A DNA stretch of 64,000 nt from Shewanella kaireitica (GTDB taxonomy: Bacteria > Pseudomonadota > Gammaproteobacteria > Enterobacterales > Shewanellaceae), in NCBI RefSeq assembly GCF_023284045.1, contig NZ_JAKIKQ010000003.1:62001-126000 (forward strand), read 5' to 3'. The position numbers and the translations under genes are program-made. Position 1 is the stretch's first letter; each line of letters begins with the position of its first letter. Of this stretch, positions 53,277 to 63,895 are shown one piece after another. The notes below the pieces were generated by a model. That model saw only the letters and a program-made list of their open reading frames with translations, did not search any database and had not been told where the DNA came from.

Positions 53277-55136
53277 TTATTCAACAACGGGGTAAAGTAC
53301 TTCACCCTTAGCTTTTAAGCCTGCAATCACTGCACGGTAATCGTTTTCAGTGTATTGCGAGTTCAAACGCTGCTTTAATGCATCAATAAGGTTTGCATCT
53401 ACGCCTTCAGCTGCGTTTACCTTATTAAGTACAACAACTGCGTAACCAGTAGCAAGTGCTACAGTATCTACGGTAGCAGTATCTGTAGGCTGAGCCATTG
53501 CAAATGCTTTACTCACAACAGCTGCATCGATGTCTTGCTCGAAACGTGCTAACTTTTCTTTGACCAAATAGCCAGCTGTAGAGCCATCAGCTTTAAATGC
53601 AGTCATTGCATCTTGAGCTTGTTGGCGTGCATTTTCATTGGCTTGCTCTTGTTTCAAACGTCCAGCAATACCGTCTCTGACTTCAGCAAGCTCCATGGTG
53701 CCTGCAGCTTTATGCGAGTTAACACGAATAACAACAACATGATTAGCTTCAACTTCAAGCACATCACTGTTCATGCCATCAAGCAACACATTTGATGAGA
53801 ACGCTTCTTTTAGGATAGCTGGCTTTGAAAACAGGGCTGGCGCACTATTGCGAGTAAACTCTGGCGTTGTTTTAACTTCAACACCAAGCTCTCTTGCCGC
53901 TTCAGATAAGGTGTCTGGAACTTCATAGCTAGTATCCGCAAGCACTTGCTGTAGCTCATAGAACTTATCTACTGCTTGTTGCTCTTGCAGTTGGGCAATG
54001 ATTTTCTCTTTTACGTCAGCAAAAGGCGCTTCTGCACCAGCTTGAATATCTAGCGCTTTGATAATGTGGTAACCAAAGTTGGTCTTAACCACGTTTGAGT
54101 AGCTGCCTTTATCTAAAGCAAAAAGTGCAGCATCAAACTCTGGCTCCATGACACCAGCTTCAAACCAATCAAGTTGTCCGCCCTGCTCGCCGCTGAATGT
54201 ATCTTGAGACTCAGCTTTAGCAAGCGCTGCGAAATCTTCACCATTTTGTAGCTTTTGGTAAATTGCTTCAGCTTTCTCTTCAGCATTATCTTCGTCTAGG
54301 CCAATCAGGATATGGGCAGCTAAACGCTTTTCAGGCTGTAAATATTGAACTTTGTTTTCATCATAGTACGCTTTAGCATCAGCTTCAGTCACTGTCACAT
54401 CGGCTGCTAACTGCTTAGCATCAAGTTCAATATAGTTAAGGCTGACTATCTCTGGTCTTACAAATTGACCAAGATTAGAGTTGTAATAAGTCTGGATCTG
54501 CTCATCAGTCACACTCGCCGCAGCAAGGAAAGGAGTAGAATCGATAACTAAATAATTAATATCGCGTGTTTGACCTTGGATATTAGCCAAATATTCAGCT
54601 TCACCTGGTAACACAAATTCTGAACCGACTAGCGTTGCCACTAACTGACGACGTGTCATATCAACACGCATCATGTCTCTGAATGAATTGGCTTGATAGC
54701 CCAATTGACGCAAAATAGCTTGATAACGATCGTTATCAAATCTACCGTCAGTTTGGAATGCAGGTTCCTGCATAATCGCAGTGCGGATCTGTTCATCAGA
54801 TACACGAAGTCCAAGCTCAGCAGCATTTTGATCAAGTAACTTTTCAGCCACAAGACGCTCTAATACACTTTGCTTAACGCTTTGCATATAATTGTCGTCG
54901 GCAGATAAAGTCGAGAACATGTCACCAAGCTGTTGCTCAAGACGACCACGTTCATTCTCATATGCTTGTTCTAACGCTGAGTTGCTGATCTCTTCACCAT
55001 TTACGGTAGCAGCTGCAACCTCAGTTGAAGAACCTAAATAACTACTCACGCCCGTAAATGCAAATGAAAGTATCACTAAGACTAAAATGCTCTTTGCAAT
55101 TACGCCTTGCGACCCTTCACGAATCTTTTCTAACAT
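53277..55136 (-). CDS. ppiD: PpiD, membrane-anchored periplasmic chaperone
   Basis: 619 residues: short cytoplasmic start, one membrane helix (about 14-33, SILVLVILSFAFTGVSSYLG), SurA-type N-terminal chaperone region, a parvulin domain (about 265-355: LAAHILIGLDEDN, GGQLDWFEAGVMEPEFDAAL, TNFGYHIIKALD), then a second degenerate region. It assists folding of proteins leaving the Sec translocon. It follows hupB as in E. coli (lon-hupB-ppiD) but is separated from it by two terminators. Confidence 0.93.
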   Translation of the reverse strand: MLEKIREGSQGVIAKSILVLVILSFAFTGVSSYLGSSTEVAAATVNGEEISNSALEQAYENERGRLEQQLGDMFSTLSADDNYMQSVKQSVLERLVAEKLLDQNAAELGLRVSDEQIRTAIMQEPAFQTDGRFDNDRYQAILRQLGYQANSFRDMMRVDMTRRQLVATLVGSEFVLPGEAEYLANIQGQTRDINYLVIDSTPFLAAASVTDEQIQTYYNSNLGQFVRPEIVSLNYIELDAKQLAADVTVTEADAKAYYDENKVQYLQPEKRLAAHILIGLDEDNAEEKAEAIYQKLQNGEDFAALAKAESQDTFSGEQGGQLDWFEAGVMEPEFDAALFALDKGSYSNVVKTNFGYHIIKALDIQAGAEAPFADVKEKIIAQLQEQQAVDKFYELQQVLADTSYEVPDTLSEAARELGVEVKTTPEFTRNSAPALFSKPAILKEAFSSNVLLDGMNSDVLEVEANHVVVIRVNSHKAAGTMELAEVRDGIAGRLKQEQANENARQQAQDAMTAFKADGSTAGYLVKEKLARFEQDIDAAVVSKAFAMAQPTDTATVDTVALATGYAVVVLNKVNAAEGVDANLIDALKQRLNSQYTENDYRAVIAGLKAKGEVLYPVVE

Positions 55137-55167
55137 CAGACTTCTCGCTGGTTGCGATTAATAAAAT

Positions 55168-55201
55168 AAAAAGGCGCATCACTTCTTGGATGCGCCTTTT
55201 T
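55168..55201 (-). terminator. Terminator between hupB and ppiD (distal)
   Basis: AAAAAGGCGCATC / GATGCGCCTTTTT stem. With the minus-strand T run it forms a second stop after hupB, just upstream of ppiD. Confidence 0.85.
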
Positions 55202-55285
55202 GTAATTTAATAGTAAAGAGACAAATATCTCTTTACTCTTTTGACCATCACTAAGTAAATACTTAGCCATTGTCTTTTTACTCGT

Positions 55286-55312
55286 AAAAAGCACTATCAA
55301 GTAGTGCTTTTT
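55286..55312 (-). terminator. Terminator after hupB (proximal)
   Basis: AAAAAGCACTA / TAGTGCTTTTT stem, 37 bases past the hupB stop. Confidence 0.88.
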
Positions 55313-55348
55313 ACAATAACCTTACAAAAGCTGCAGTTAACGAATTTC

Positions 55349-55621
55349 TTAGTTAACAGCGTCTTTAAGCGCTTTACCAGCTTTAAATGCCGGAATGTTT
55401 GCTGCAGCGATCTTGATCTCTTTACCCGTTTGAGGGTTACGACCAGTGCGCTCTGCACGTTGACGCACTTCGAAAGTACCGAAACCAACAAGAGCAATCT
55501 TATCGCCTTCTTTTAGGCCGTCAGTAACAGCGCCGATGAAAGAATCTAATGCGCGGCCAGCAGCGGCTTTAGAAATGTCAGCACCAGAAGCGATTTTCTC
55601 GATTAGTTCAGATTTGTTCAT
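55349..55621 (-). CDS. hupB: HU-beta nucleoid protein
   Basis: 90-residue DNA-bending protein HU, beta subunit: [20 protein letters not shown], the signature [20 protein letters not shown] and [15 protein letters not shown]. The start is ATG 55621 with AAGGGGAT 5 bases upstream; the frame is open to 55654. It organises the nucleoid. Downstream of lon in the conserved lon-hupB-ppiD order. Confidence 0.97.
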   Translation of the reverse strand: MNKSELIEKIASGADISKAAAGRALDSFIGAVTDGLKEGDKIALVGFGTFEVRQRAERTGRNPQTGKEIKIAAANIPAFKAGKALKDAVN

Positions 55622-55820
55622 GTCATCCCCTTGAATGTAATTTTTGTACCGCACCCAAATCCTTGTCTAGAGCGGTCTGCGGAGGCTTTTTATAACAAGC
55701 TTGGAACCAAAGTTCAAGCCTTATAGGAAAACCAAATAAATATTTTAGGATACTGCTCAAAACCAGTCACTCCAAGGGCTGGAGCGACTGACTCTCCACT
55801 GACTTAGGCTACCACAGCTA

Positions 55821-55845
55821 GGGGCTTTGGTAAGCCCCTTTTTAC
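55821..55845 (+). terminator. Plus-strand terminator in the lon-hupB gap
   Basis: GGGGCTT-TGG-TAAGCCCC followed by TTTTT, and a few bases later TTTTTTT. The T runs are on the plus strand, opposite to both lon and hupB, so it terminates either a plus-strand transcript or works poorly for lon. A second stem, AGTCACTCC / GGAGCGACT, at 55765-55790 precedes it. Confidence 0.7.
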
Positions 55846-55877
55846 ACTTTTTTTGTGCAATACTGCAATTTATTGCG

Positions 55878-58235
55878 TTAGCCCACGTTTTCCACTACTT
55901 CGAAGCCTTCAACTGGGCGTTCTAACGCGTGTTTCAGGACTTCTTCAACCCATTTCACTGGGTAAATTTTCAAGTCAGCAATCACATTTGCTGGAATTTC
56001 TTCCAAATCTCTTTCATTTTCCTTTGGAATTAGAACGACTTTCGTTCCACCGCGATGAGCTGCAAGTAATTTTTCCTTTAAACCACCGATCGGTAACACC
56101 TCTCCACGAAGCGTAATTTCACCGGTCATAGCAACATCAGCTCGAACAGGATTGCCCGTCAAACTAGATACTAGCGCCGTACACATTGCAGCACCGGCTG
56201 AAGGACCATCTTTAGGCGTTGCTCCTTCGGGAACATGCACATGAATATCGCGCTTTTCATAAAAATCTGGATTAATGCCCATCTGCTCAGCACGAGCACG
56301 AACAACTGTCATAGCCGCTTGAATCGACTCTTGCATTACATCGCCCAAAGAACCGGTATAAGACAGCTTACCTTTACCCGGTACAGACGTCGCTTCTATC
56401 GTTAGCAAATCGCCACCGACCTCGGTCCATGCCAGACCCGTTACTTGGCCAATCTGGTTGTTAGATTCTGCTTTACCATAATCACAACGCTGCACACCTA
56501 AGAACGACTTAAGGTTCTCTTGGTTCACTTCAACGTGTTTAATACTTTTATCAAGCAGGATCTGTTTAACAACTTTACGACAGATTTTTGAAAGTTCACG
56601 TTCAAGTGCACGCACACCCGCTTCACGAGTGTAGTAGCGGATAATACCAATGATGGCACTATCATCAACTGTTACTTCTTTTGTTTTCAGGCCGTTACGT
56701 TCAATTTGCTTTGGCAACAAGTGCTGCTTGGCAATGTTAAGTTTTTCATCTTCGGTATAACCCGACAAACGAATCACTTCCATACGGTCTAAAAGAGGCC
56801 CAGGTATGTTCATTGAATTCGATGTAGCAACAAACATTACATCAGACAGGTCATAATCGACCTCCATGTAATGGTCACTAAATGTCGCATTTTGTTCTGG
56901 GTCAAGCACTTCAAGTAATGCCGATGCAGGATCGCCACGCATGTCGCTACTCATTTTGTCGATTTCATCAAGCAAGAACAGTGGATTTTTCACACCCACT
57001 TTTGACATTTTCTGAATCACTTTACCTGGCATTGAACCGATATAGGTACGACGATGACCGCGGATCTCAGCCTCATCTCTAACACCACCAAGAGCAACTC
57101 GTACGTACTTACGTCCTGTCGCTTTGGCGATAGATTGCCCTAAAGATGTCTTACCAACACCTGGAGGTCCAACTAAACAAAGGATTGGTCCTTTAAGCTG
57201 CTTAACTCGGCTTTGAACTGCTAGGTATTCTAAAATACGCTCTTTGACTTTCTCCAAACCAAAATGGTCTGTATCAAGTACATCCTGCGCCTTGGCTAAA
57301 TCGCGTTTGATCTTAGAACGCTTATGCCATGGGACAGATACCATCCACTCAACGTAACTTCTCACCACTGTCGCTTCAGCTGACATTGGAGACATCATCT
57401 TTAACTTGTTGAGTTCAGCTTTTGCTTTTTCCTGAGCTTCCTCAGGCATCTTGGCTTCTTCTATCTTTTTCGCTAAGCTTTCAAACTCATCGTGAGACTC
57501 GTCAATATCACCCAGTTCTTTTTGAATAGCTTTCATTTGCTCATTCAAATAGTACTCGCGTTGACTTTTTTCCATCTGTTTTTTAACGCGACCACGAATA
57601 CGTTTTTCAACTTGTAATAAGTCGATTTCTGATTCCATCATCGCCATCAAATATTCGATGCGCTCACCCACATCAACCATCTCAAGCACAGATTGTTTAT
57701 CTTCTAGCTTAAGTGGCATATGTGCAGCCATAGTATCAGCAAGGCGTGCAGCCTCATCGATGCCAGACAAAGATGTAAGTACTTCAGGTGGGATCTTCTT
57801 GTTTAACTTGATATAGCCTTCAAACTGACCCACTGCAGAGCGAACAAGTACCTCTTCCTCTTTTTCTGTAAGAGGCTCTGACTCTAAATAATGAGCCGTG
57901 GCTTGGAAGATATCATCCTGCTCTGAATAGTTATCGATGCGCGCACGTTGACCACCTTCGACCAACACTTTTACGGTGCCGTCAGGGAGTTTTAAAAGTT
58001 GCAGGATTGAAGCTACGGTACCAACGTCGAAAATATCGTCGCTGCTTGGGTCATCGAGCTCAGCATCACGCTGAGCGACCAAAATAATTTGTTTACCTTT
58101 ATCCATTGCTTTTTCTAAGCAACGAATGGACTTTTCTCGTCCTACGAATAACGGAATTACCATATGAGGATAAACCACCACATCTCTCAGTGGTAGTACG
58201 GGTAGTTCGATTCGCGTATCACGCTCTTGAGTCAT
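55878..58235 (-). CDS. lon: Lon ATP-dependent protease
   Basis: 785 residues, the normal length. LON N-terminal substrate domain (1-200), coiled coil, AAA+ domain with Walker [11 protein letters not shown] near residue 355 and LLDEIDKM, and a C-terminal protease domain with the catalytic Ser in [11 protein letters not shown] and Lys in [14 protein letters not shown]. It degrades misfolded and regulatory proteins in the cytoplasm. Upstream lies a heat-shock promoter. Flanked by clpX and hupB as in most gammaproteobacteria. Confidence 0.98.
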   Translation of the reverse strand: MTQERDTRIELPVLPLRDVVVYPHMVIPLFVGREKSIRCLEKAMDKGKQIILVAQRDAELDDPSSDDIFDVGTVASILQLLKLPDGTVKVLVEGGQRARIDNYSEQDDIFQATAHYLESEPLTEKEEEVLVRSAVGQFEGYIKLNKKIPPEVLTSLSGIDEAARLADTMAAHMPLKLEDKQSVLEMVDVGERIEYLMAMMESEIDLLQVEKRIRGRVKKQMEKSQREYYLNEQMKAIQKELGDIDESHDEFESLAKKIEEAKMPEEAQEKAKAELNKLKMMSPMSAEATVVRSYVEWMVSVPWHKRSKIKRDLAKAQDVLDTDHFGLEKVKERILEYLAVQSRVKQLKGPILCLVGPPGVGKTSLGQSIAKATGRKYVRVALGGVRDEAEIRGHRRTYIGSMPGKVIQKMSKVGVKNPLFLLDEIDKMSSDMRGDPASALLEVLDPEQNATFSDHYMEVDYDLSDVMFVATSNSMNIPGPLLDRMEVIRLSGYTEDEKLNIAKQHLLPKQIERNGLKTKEVTVDDSAIIGIIRYYTREAGVRALERELSKICRKVVKQILLDKSIKHVEVNQENLKSFLGVQRCDYGKAESNNQIGQVTGLAWTEVGGDLLTIEATSVPGKGKLSYTGSLGDVMQESIQAAMTVVRARAEQMGINPDFYEKRDIHVHVPEGATPKDGPSAGAAMCTALVSSLTGNPVRADVAMTGEITLRGEVLPIGGLKEKLLAAHRGGTKVVLIPKENERDLEEIPANVIADLKIYPVKWVEEVLKHALERPVEGFEVVENVG

Positions 58236-58269
58236 AGCTCGATTCCGTTTTATATGAATACTTAAGAGT

Positions 58270-58297
58270 ATATTGGGATGATTCGATAGGTTTCAAT
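58270..58297 (-). promoter_or_regulatory. Heat-shock (sigma-32) promoter of lon
   Basis: On the minus strand ATTGAAA (-35, consensus CTTGAAA), a 13-base spacer, then CCCAATAT (-10, consensus CCCCATAT), ending 35 bases upstream of the lon ATG. Lon is a heat-shock protein in E. coli, which fits. Confidence 0.7.
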
Positions 58298-58329
58298 GGC
58301 GAATAACAATTAAATAATAAACTGCACAA

Positions 58330-58354
58330 AAAAGGAGCCATAAAGGCTCCTTTT
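58330..58354 (-). terminator. Terminator after clpX
   Basis: AAAAGGAGCC-ATAAA-GGCTCCTTTT stem with TTTTTTG on the minus strand, 30 bases past the clpX stop. It ends the clpP-clpX unit. Confidence 0.9.
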
Positions 58355-58383
58355 CGATACGCTGATGCTATTGCAGCAATGAC

Positions 58384-59655
58384 TTATTCAGCCGTTGCTG
58401 TTTGAGCTTCATTTGTCGCGTAAATAAGTATAGGTGTTGATTCACCTTTCACGACCGACTCATCGACAACCACTTTAACCACATCATCTGTTGAAGGTAG
58501 GTCATACATGATGTCGAGTAAAATGCCTTCAACGATAGAGCGTAAACCACGAGCACCGGTTTTACGGGTCTGTGCTTTAAGAGCAATCGCTTTAAGTGCA
58601 TCTTCTCTGAACTCTAGCTCAACGTCTTCCATTTCAAATAAAGCAGCAAACTGCTTAGTTATCGCATTTTTAGGCTCTGAAAGAATTTGAATAAGTGCAG
58701 CATCATCAAGCTCAGCTAACGTGGCGAGAACAGGAAGACGACCAATAAACTCTGGAATTAGACCAAATTTCACTAAATCTTCTGGTTCTACTTGCAATAA
58801 CGTGTCTGAGATTGTCGCTTTGTCAGCTTCGCCTTTAACTTCAGCGCCAAAACCAATACCAGTACCCACATGAGAACGTTGTTCAATCACTTTCTCTAGG
58901 CCTGCAAACGCACCACCACAGACGAACAGAATTTTAGAGGTATCAACCTGTAAAAACTCCTGCTGCGGATGCTTACGACCACCTTGAGGTGGAACCGCAG
59001 CAACTGTGCCTTCAATAAGTTTAAGCAAAGCTTGCTGAACACCTTCACCAGAAACATCACGAGTGATTGATGGATTGTCAGACTTACGACTGATTTTATC
59101 AATTTCATCGATATAGACGATTCCGCGCTGGGCTTTCTCTACATCGTAGTCGCACTTTTGCAATAATTTCTGAATGATATTTTCTACATCTTCACCCACA
59201 TAACCCGCTTCAGTTAGCGTAGTTGCATCGGCCATAGTAAACGGTACATTCAAGAAACGAGCGAGCGTCTCTGCAAGTAATGTTTTACCACTACCCGTTG
59301 GACCAATCAGCAAGATATTACTCTTACCCAGCTCAACCCCATCTTTAGGGCTGGCATTTTTAAGGCGTTTGTAATGGTTATATACCGCTACAGATAACAC
59401 CTTTTTAGCTTTGTCTTGGCCAATAACATAATCGTCCAAGTGCGCTCGTAATTCATGCGGTGTTGGCAACTTGTCTTGATCTTGTTTAGGAGAGATCTCT
59501 TTGATCTCTTCTCTAATAATGTCGTTACAGAGTTCTACACATTCATCGCAAACATATACAGAAGGTCCAGCAATAAGTTTTCTTACTTCATGCTGGCTCT
59601 TTCCACAAAAAGAGCAGTACAGCAGCTTGCCGCCGTCACCTTTGTTCTCGCTCAT
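58384..59655 (-). CDS. clpX: ClpX unfoldase
   Basis: 423 residues, AAA+ unfoldase that feeds ClpP. N-terminal zinc-binding domain with four Cys (CSFCGK and [10 protein letters not shown]), Walker [18 protein letters not shown] near residue 117, Walker [11 protein letters not shown], sensor and IGFGA loop for docking on ClpP. It recognises ssrA-tagged and native substrates. It lies 84 bases downstream of clpP; no terminator between them. Confidence 0.98.
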   Translation of the reverse strand: MSENKGDGGKLLYCSFCGKSQHEVRKLIAGPSVYVCDECVELCNDIIREEIKEISPKQDQDKLPTPHELRAHLDDYVIGQDKAKKVLSVAVYNHYKRLKNASPKDGVELGKSNILLIGPTGSGKTLLAETLARFLNVPFTMADATTLTEAGYVGEDVENIIQKLLQKCDYDVEKAQRGIVYIDEIDKISRKSDNPSITRDVSGEGVQQALLKLIEGTVAAVPPQGGRKHPQQEFLQVDTSKILFVCGGAFAGLEKVIEQRSHVGTGIGFGAEVKGEADKATISDTLLQVEPEDLVKFGLIPEFIGRLPVLATLAELDDAALIQILSEPKNAITKQFAALFEMEDVELEFREDALKAIALKAQTRKTGARGLRSIVEGILLDIMYDLPSTDDVVKVVVDESVVKGESTPILIYATNEAQTATAE

Positions 59656-59739
59656 TACCTTACCTCTGTTTGCAGCCTATCGGCTGCAGAATTCTTTATT
59701 TCACTTCTTTACTCAGCATAGCTCAGCAGAAAGTAAAAA

Positions 59740-60351
59740 TCAGCCTCGTTTTGCTAAAACTGAATCAACTAGACCGTATTCAGCCGCTTCGTCAGCACTC
59801 ATAAAGTTATCGCGGTCAGTATCACGCTCAATAACTTCAAGTGGCTGGCCAGTATGTTCTGCCAACATGGTGTTTAACTTGTTCTTTATACCCAAGATTT
59901 CTTGCGCATGAATCGCAATATCTGATGCTTGGCCTTGGAACCCACCTAATGGTTGGTGGATCATAACACGTGAATTAGGTAAACAATGACGTTTTCCTTC
60001 AGCTCCACCTGCTAATAAGAATGCGCCCATGCTAGCCGCTTGGCCGATACAAACTGTACTTACGTTTGGCTTGATAAACTGCATCGTGTCATAAATAGCC
60101 ATACCCGCTGTAACTGAACCACCTGGCGAGTTGATATATAAGTAGATATCCTTATCTGGGCTTTCAGACTCCAAAAACAGTAACTGAGCCACGATAAGGT
60201 TCGCCATATGCTCTTCAACTTGACCGACTAAAAAGATCACTCGCTCTTTTAAAAGACGAGAATAGATATCGTATGAGCGTTCACCTTTAGCTGTTTGTTC
60301 AACAACCATAGGCACAAGTGCATTAAGTACTGATTCTGGTGCTTTGTGCAT
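59740..60351 (-). CDS. clpP: ClpP protease subunit
   Basis: 203 residues with complete catalytic triad context: Ser in [11 protein letters not shown] near residue 107, His in [11 protein letters not shown] near 132, Asp in [10 protein letters not shown] near 181. The start of the mature chain is preceded by a short propeptide ([20 protein letters not shown]). Forms the barrel protease with ClpX/ClpA. Between tig and clpX in the conserved order. Confidence 0.98.
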   Translation of the reverse strand: MHKAPESVLNALVPMVVEQTAKGERSYDIYSRLLKERVIFLVGQVEEHMANLIVAQLLFLESESPDKDIYLYINSPGGSVTAGMAIYDTMQFIKPNVSTVCIGQAASMGAFLLAGGAEGKRHCLPNSRVMIHQPLGGFQGQASDIAIHAQEILGIKNKLNTMLAEHTGQPLEVIERDTDRDNFMSADEAAEYGLVDSVLAKRG

Positions 60352-60371
60352 GATTAACTTCCCTAAATAAA

Positions 60372-60405
60372 AATGGCTCGCATGAGGAACCTCATACGAG
60401 CCATT
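60372..60405 (-). terminator. Hairpin between tig and clpP
   Basis: AATGGCTCG-ATGAGG stem (AATGGCTCGTATGAGG paired with CCTCATGCGAGCCATT on the minus strand) with TTTTTATTT following. A second small stem AAATGGCT / AGCCATTT lies at 60408-60426. It terminates tig, or attenuates read-through into clpP. Confidence 0.85.
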
Positions 60406-60440
60406 ATAAATGGCTAATAGCCATTTAAGTCAAGCGATCG

Positions 60441-61745
60441 TTATGCGCGACCGGTAGCCTTGTTCATAAATTCTTCAAAATTGACTTCTTTTTCAGTCAA
60501 AGTTGCAGTTTTAAGTAACTCTTCTACTGCTTGCTCTTCAAGTGCAACGTTACGCATGTTTTGCATAAGCTCTTCGTTACCATTGTAGTAAGCCACAACT
60601 TCACTTGGATCTTCGTATGCAGACGCCATTGAAGCGATTAAACCTTGAACACGTTCGTCTTCAGCTTTAAGTTCGCTAGTCTTGATAACTTCACCTAGTA
60701 GCAAACCAACTTTAACGCGACGCTCAGCTTGCTCAGTGAACAAGTCTGCAGGTAGTTCAGGCATGCTTGCAGCTTGATCACCAAAACGTTGCATAGCTTG
60801 CTTACGCAATACTTCTACTTCGCCTTCGATCAATGCTTTTGGTAGTTCCAAAGCATTTTGCTCTACTAAGCCGTTAAGAACCTGTTCTTTAACATTCGCT
60901 TTAAGCGCTTGCTCAAGCTCACGACCCATGTTCTTGCTGATTTCAGCACGTAACGCGTCGATTCCGCCTTCGTTAACACCAAATAGTGTTGCGAACTCGT
61001 CATTAACTTCAGGAAGGTCAGCACCTTGAACTTCAGTCAAAGTAATAACAAACTTAGCTGCTTTACCTTTCAAGTTCTCTGCGTGGTAATCTTCAGGGAA
61101 AGTAACTTCGATTTCGAACTCTTCACCTGCTTTATGCCCTTCAACACCAGATTCGAAACCTGGGATCATACGGCCGCTGCCTAGTTGTAGTTCGAAGTCA
61201 TCAGCTTTCCCGCCTTCAAACTCTTCACCGTCAACTGAACCAACGAAGTTGATTTTAGCTTTATCGCCTTCAGCAGCTGCACGCTCAACAACTTCAAAAG
61301 AAGCGTGTTGGTTACGTAACGTTTCAATCATTGCATCAACATCAGCTTCAGTTACTTCAGCTTTAGGTTGCTCAACAGCAATTGACTCTAGACCTTTAAG
61401 TTCTACTTCTGGGAAGATTTCAAAAGTAGCAACAAACTCGAAGCTTTCGCCTTCAGTCGTTCCAGGAACGAAAGTTGGTGCACCCGCTGGGTTCAACTTT
61501 TCAGCAATGATAGCTTCAACAAAGTTGCGCTGCATCACTTCACCAGTGATGTCTTGACGAATAGCTTTACCATAACGCTTATTAATAACGCTTACAGGTA
61601 CTTTTCCTGGACGGAAACCTGGGATACGAGCACGCTTAGCTTCACTTTTTAATGCTTCTTTAACTGTATTTTCGATCTGCTCAGCAGGTACCGAAATAGT
61701 TAGGCGACGCTCTAGGCCTTGTGTGGTTTCTACAGAAACTTGCAT
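60441..61745 (-). CDS. tig: Trigger factor
   Basis: 434-residue ribosome-bound chaperone and prolyl isomerase. N-terminal ribosome-binding signature PGFRPGKVP near residue 43, FKBP-like domain (about 150-245, with [20 protein letters not shown]), C-terminal helical chaperone arms. The start is ATG 61745 with CGAGG upstream; the frame is open to 61796 but the leader is not conserved. Upstream of clpP as in E. coli. Confidence 0.97.
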   Translation of the reverse strand: MQVSVETTQGLERRLTISVPAEQIENTVKEALKSEAKRARIPGFRPGKVPVSVINKRYGKAIRQDITGEVMQRNFVEAIIAEKLNPAGAPTFVPGTTEGESFEFVATFEIFPEVELKGLESIAVEQPKAEVTEADVDAMIETLRNQHASFEVVERAAAEGDKAKINFVGSVDGEEFEGGKADDFELQLGSGRMIPGFESGVEGHKAGEEFEIEVTFPEDYHAENLKGKAAKFVITLTEVQGADLPEVNDEFATLFGVNEGGIDALRAEISKNMGRELEQALKANVKEQVLNGLVEQNALELPKALIEGEVEVLRKQAMQRFGDQAASMPELPADLFTEQAERRVKVGLLLGEVIKTSELKAEDERVQGLIASMASAYEDPSEVVAYYNGNEELMQNMRNVALEEQAVEELLKTATLTEKEVNFEEFMNKATGRA

Positions 61746-61954
61746 TTTTTTACCTCGAAATATGTCTATCGTCCTTTGTAATAGTCGAATTTTCAACTAT
61801 TAAGGTATTCGTTTCTTGACTCGTAAATTTAACCAAAATGCCCATAAACGCTGGCGTTCGGCACTGGTCACTCTTAGTTGATAATGATCAAGACGCGACA
61901 TTATAGCTATCGAATGCGCTGGAGTCGAGCCTCAAAGCATGATTTACAGACGTA

Positions 61955-61980
61955 AAAAAAGCGACCTAGGGTCGCTTTTT
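61955..61980 (-). terminator. Terminator of the tRNA operon
   Basis: AAAAAAAGCGACC / GGTCGCTTTTT stem, 21 bases past tRNA-His, with T run on the minus strand. Confidence 0.9.
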
Positions 61981-62000
61981 GAACTTCTTTACAGAATGAG

Positions 62001-62077
62001 TGGGGTGACTGATGGGGCTCGAACCCACGACAACCGGAATCACAATCCGGGGCTCTACCAACTGAGCTACAATCACC
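62001..62077 (-). tRNA. tRNA-His (GTG)
   Basis: 77 nt including encoded CCA. Cloverleaf complete; the anticodon loop TTGTGAT reads His. The acceptor stem has the extra G(-1):C73 pair diagnostic of tRNA-His. T-loop GGTTCGAGC. Confidence 0.96.
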
Positions 62078-62084
62078 ACAAAAA

Positions 62085-62161
62085 TGGTACGCCCGGCAGG
62101 ATTCGAACCTGCGGCCACCCGCTTAGAAGGCGGGTGCTCTATCCAACTGAGCTACGGGCGC
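62085..62161 (-). tRNA. tRNA-Arg (TCT)
   Basis: 77 nt including CCA. Acceptor GCGCCCG / CGGGCGT, D-arm TAGCTCAGTTGGATAGAGCA, anticodon loop CTTCTAA reading AGA/AGG, T-loop GGTTCGAATCC. Seven bases from tRNA-His. Confidence 0.96.
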
Positions 62162-62224
62162 TCGGCAATGAAATAATTTCATTTCCTGAACTGGGCAACT
62201 AACGTTCCACGTTAGCTTAAAATG

Positions 62225-62301
<77 letters not shown>

Positions 62302-62385
62302 AAATTGAAACTTAGTGAAAATACATATTTGGGAAATATTTTCAGTTTCTGTTTTCAACGAGCAGTCTCGTTGAGAACGGAGCGC

Positions 62386-62414
62386 ATAGTAGCCCCTAGC
62401 CTAAAAGTCGTCAA
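62386..62414 (-). promoter_or_regulatory. Sigma-70 promoter of the tRNA operon
   Basis: On the minus strand TTGACG, 17-base spacer, TACTAT, then a GCGC discriminator that suggests stringent control. About 80 bases upstream of tRNA-Pro; the leader contains a CAACGAG-CAGT-CTCGTTG hairpin at 62356-62373. Confidence 0.85.
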
Positions 62415-62853
62415 CGACTTTTTTAAAAAAATCATTCGCCTGCTTATTTAACACGCTATAGCGCTACTCATTGATGCCTTCCTAAACAATGTGTTCAACA
62501 TAACAACTATTCGCTCGATAATTTAATATAGCGCTTATCAAGCAGCAGCGACTTCTTACCCATAGATTTCTTTCAATAATGGCTTAAATTTATAGAGCAA
62601 CGATAAAACCATAGTCTGTAAACTAGATTAGACCACTCAAGTAATCCTCGCCTAAATAAGTCGACTCTTCTAAATAGCTTCAGTCCAATTTTATTAACTG
62701 CCTAATACTGCATACTTTCTACAACTCTAAGCGAGCTCATTATCCGTATTTAAGAACTGATTGTTAGCAACCTAAATCAATGACACCTCGGACATGTCCT
62801 GTTAAAATGTCGCCGTTTTCCATTATCGTGCCGTATAAAGGACACCTTGCCCC
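62415..62853. other. Intergenic region tRNA operon to folD
   Basis: No gene seen. AT-rich. It contains a short palindrome GGACATGTCC near 62793 and the folD promoter and ribosome site (AAGGA, 62837-62841). Confidence 0.45.
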
Positions 62854-63708
62854 ATGACCGCTCAAAACATCGATGGTAAAGCGATTGCTCAAGCCATTCG
62901 AACTAAGCTCAAAGACAAAGTAACCGCCCGTAAAGAGGCTGGTCAAAGAGTACCAGGTTTAGCTGTAATTCTCGTAGGAGCGGATCCTGCTTCACAAGTG
63001 TACGTAGGCAGCAAACGCAGAGCCTGTGAAGAACTAGGCTTTATTTCCCGCTCTTACGACTTAGACAGTTCCACCTCTGAAGACGCCCTGCTGTCTCTTA
63101 TCGATGAATGCAATGAAGATCAGAGTATTGATGGTATTTTGGTTCAACTCCCACTACCTGAACATATCGAAGAATCAAAGGTTATCGAGCGCATCCGCCC
63201 AGATAAAGATGTCGACGGTTTCCACCCATATAACGTAGGTCGACTCGCTCAACGCATTCCAGTACTGCGTTCATGCACACCGATGGGCATTATGACTCTT
63301 ATTCAGTCGACGGGGGTTGATACCTATGGTTTAGATGCCGTGGTTGTTGGTGCATCAAACATCGTCGGTCGTCCGATGTCATTAGAGCTGCTTCTCGCGG
63401 GTTGTACGACAACAACCTGTCATCGCTTCACTCGTAATCTTGAGCAAAAGATTAGACAAGCAGATTTAGTTGTTGTCGCTGTAGGCAAGCCTGGATTTAT
63501 TCCTGGTGAGTGGATTAAGCCTGGCGCGATTGTGATTGATGTGGGGATTAACCGTCTAGAAAGCGGTCAATTGGTTGGTGATGTGCAATTTGAGAAAGCA
63601 GCAGAAAATGCTAGTTTCATCACGCCAGTACCCGGCGGCGTTGGACCAATGACAATTGCTAGCTTGTTGGAAAATACACTTTATGCCTGCGAGCAATACC
63701 ACGACTGA
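62854..63708 (+). CDS. folD: FolD, methylene-THF dehydrogenase/cyclohydrolase
   Basis: 284-residue bifunctional enzyme of one-carbon metabolism, converting 5,10-methylene-THF to 10-formyl-THF using NADP. Seen: catalytic Lys in [15 protein letters not shown] near residue 54, [38 protein letters not shown] (dinucleotide binding) and the C-terminal [18 protein letters not shown]. Start ATG 62854. Convergent with cysS. Confidence 0.97.
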   Translation: MTAQNIDGKAIAQAIRTKLKDKVTARKEAGQRVPGLAVILVGADPASQVYVGSKRRACEELGFISRSYDLDSSTSEDALLSLIDECNEDQSIDGILVQLPLPEHIEESKVIERIRPDKDVDGFHPYNVGRLAQRIPVLRSCTPMGIMTLIQSTGVDTYGLDAVVVGASNIVGRPMSLELLLAGCTTTTCHRFTRNLEQKIRQADLVVVAVGKPGFIPGEWIKPGAIVIDVGINRLESGQLVGDVQFEKAAENASFITPVPGGVGPMTIASLLENTLYACEQYHD

Positions 63709-63721
63709 TGCTTTGCTAAGT

Positions 63722-63840
63722 GCATAAATGTTCCAGACATAAATACCAAGCTATCCCATCCCTGGTGCTTGGCATAAATGTTCCAGACATAAATACCAAG
63801 CGATCCCATCCCTGGGGCTTGGCATAAATGTTCCAGACAT
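63722..63840. repeat. 50-bp direct repeat, 2.4 copies
   Basis: The unit begins GCATAAATGTTCCAGACATA and is repeated at 63722, 63772 and (partial, 19 bases) 63822. The two full copies differ at two positions. Each unit is itself partly palindromic (CTTGG...CCAAG and ATGT...ACAT arms), so the array can form repeated hairpins. It lies 13 bases after folD, before a terminator. Confidence 0.88.
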
Positions 63841-63869
63841 AAAAAAGCCTGCTAACTGCAGGCTTTTTT
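63841..63869. terminator. Bidirectional terminator folD/cysS
   Basis: AAAAAAGCCTGC-TAACT-GCAGGCTTTTTT: strong stem with A/T runs on both sides between convergent genes. Confidence 0.93.
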
Positions 63870-63895
63870 GTTTTTAATGCTTAATCGCAATAGAT

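Noticed and set aside
53613-53795. Short frames inside ppiD, lon, clpX and tig on other strands
   Set aside because: All lie wholly within strongly conserved genes in another frame and lack own start signals.
62403-62422. Plus-strand terminator-like stem AAAAGTCGT / ACGACTTTTTT
   Set aside because: It overlaps the -35 region of the tRNA promoter and no plus-strand gene ends here; probably incidental symmetry.
63722-63840. CRISPR array
   Set aside because: The repeats are directly adjacent without variable spacers, only 2.4 copies, and no cas genes are present.
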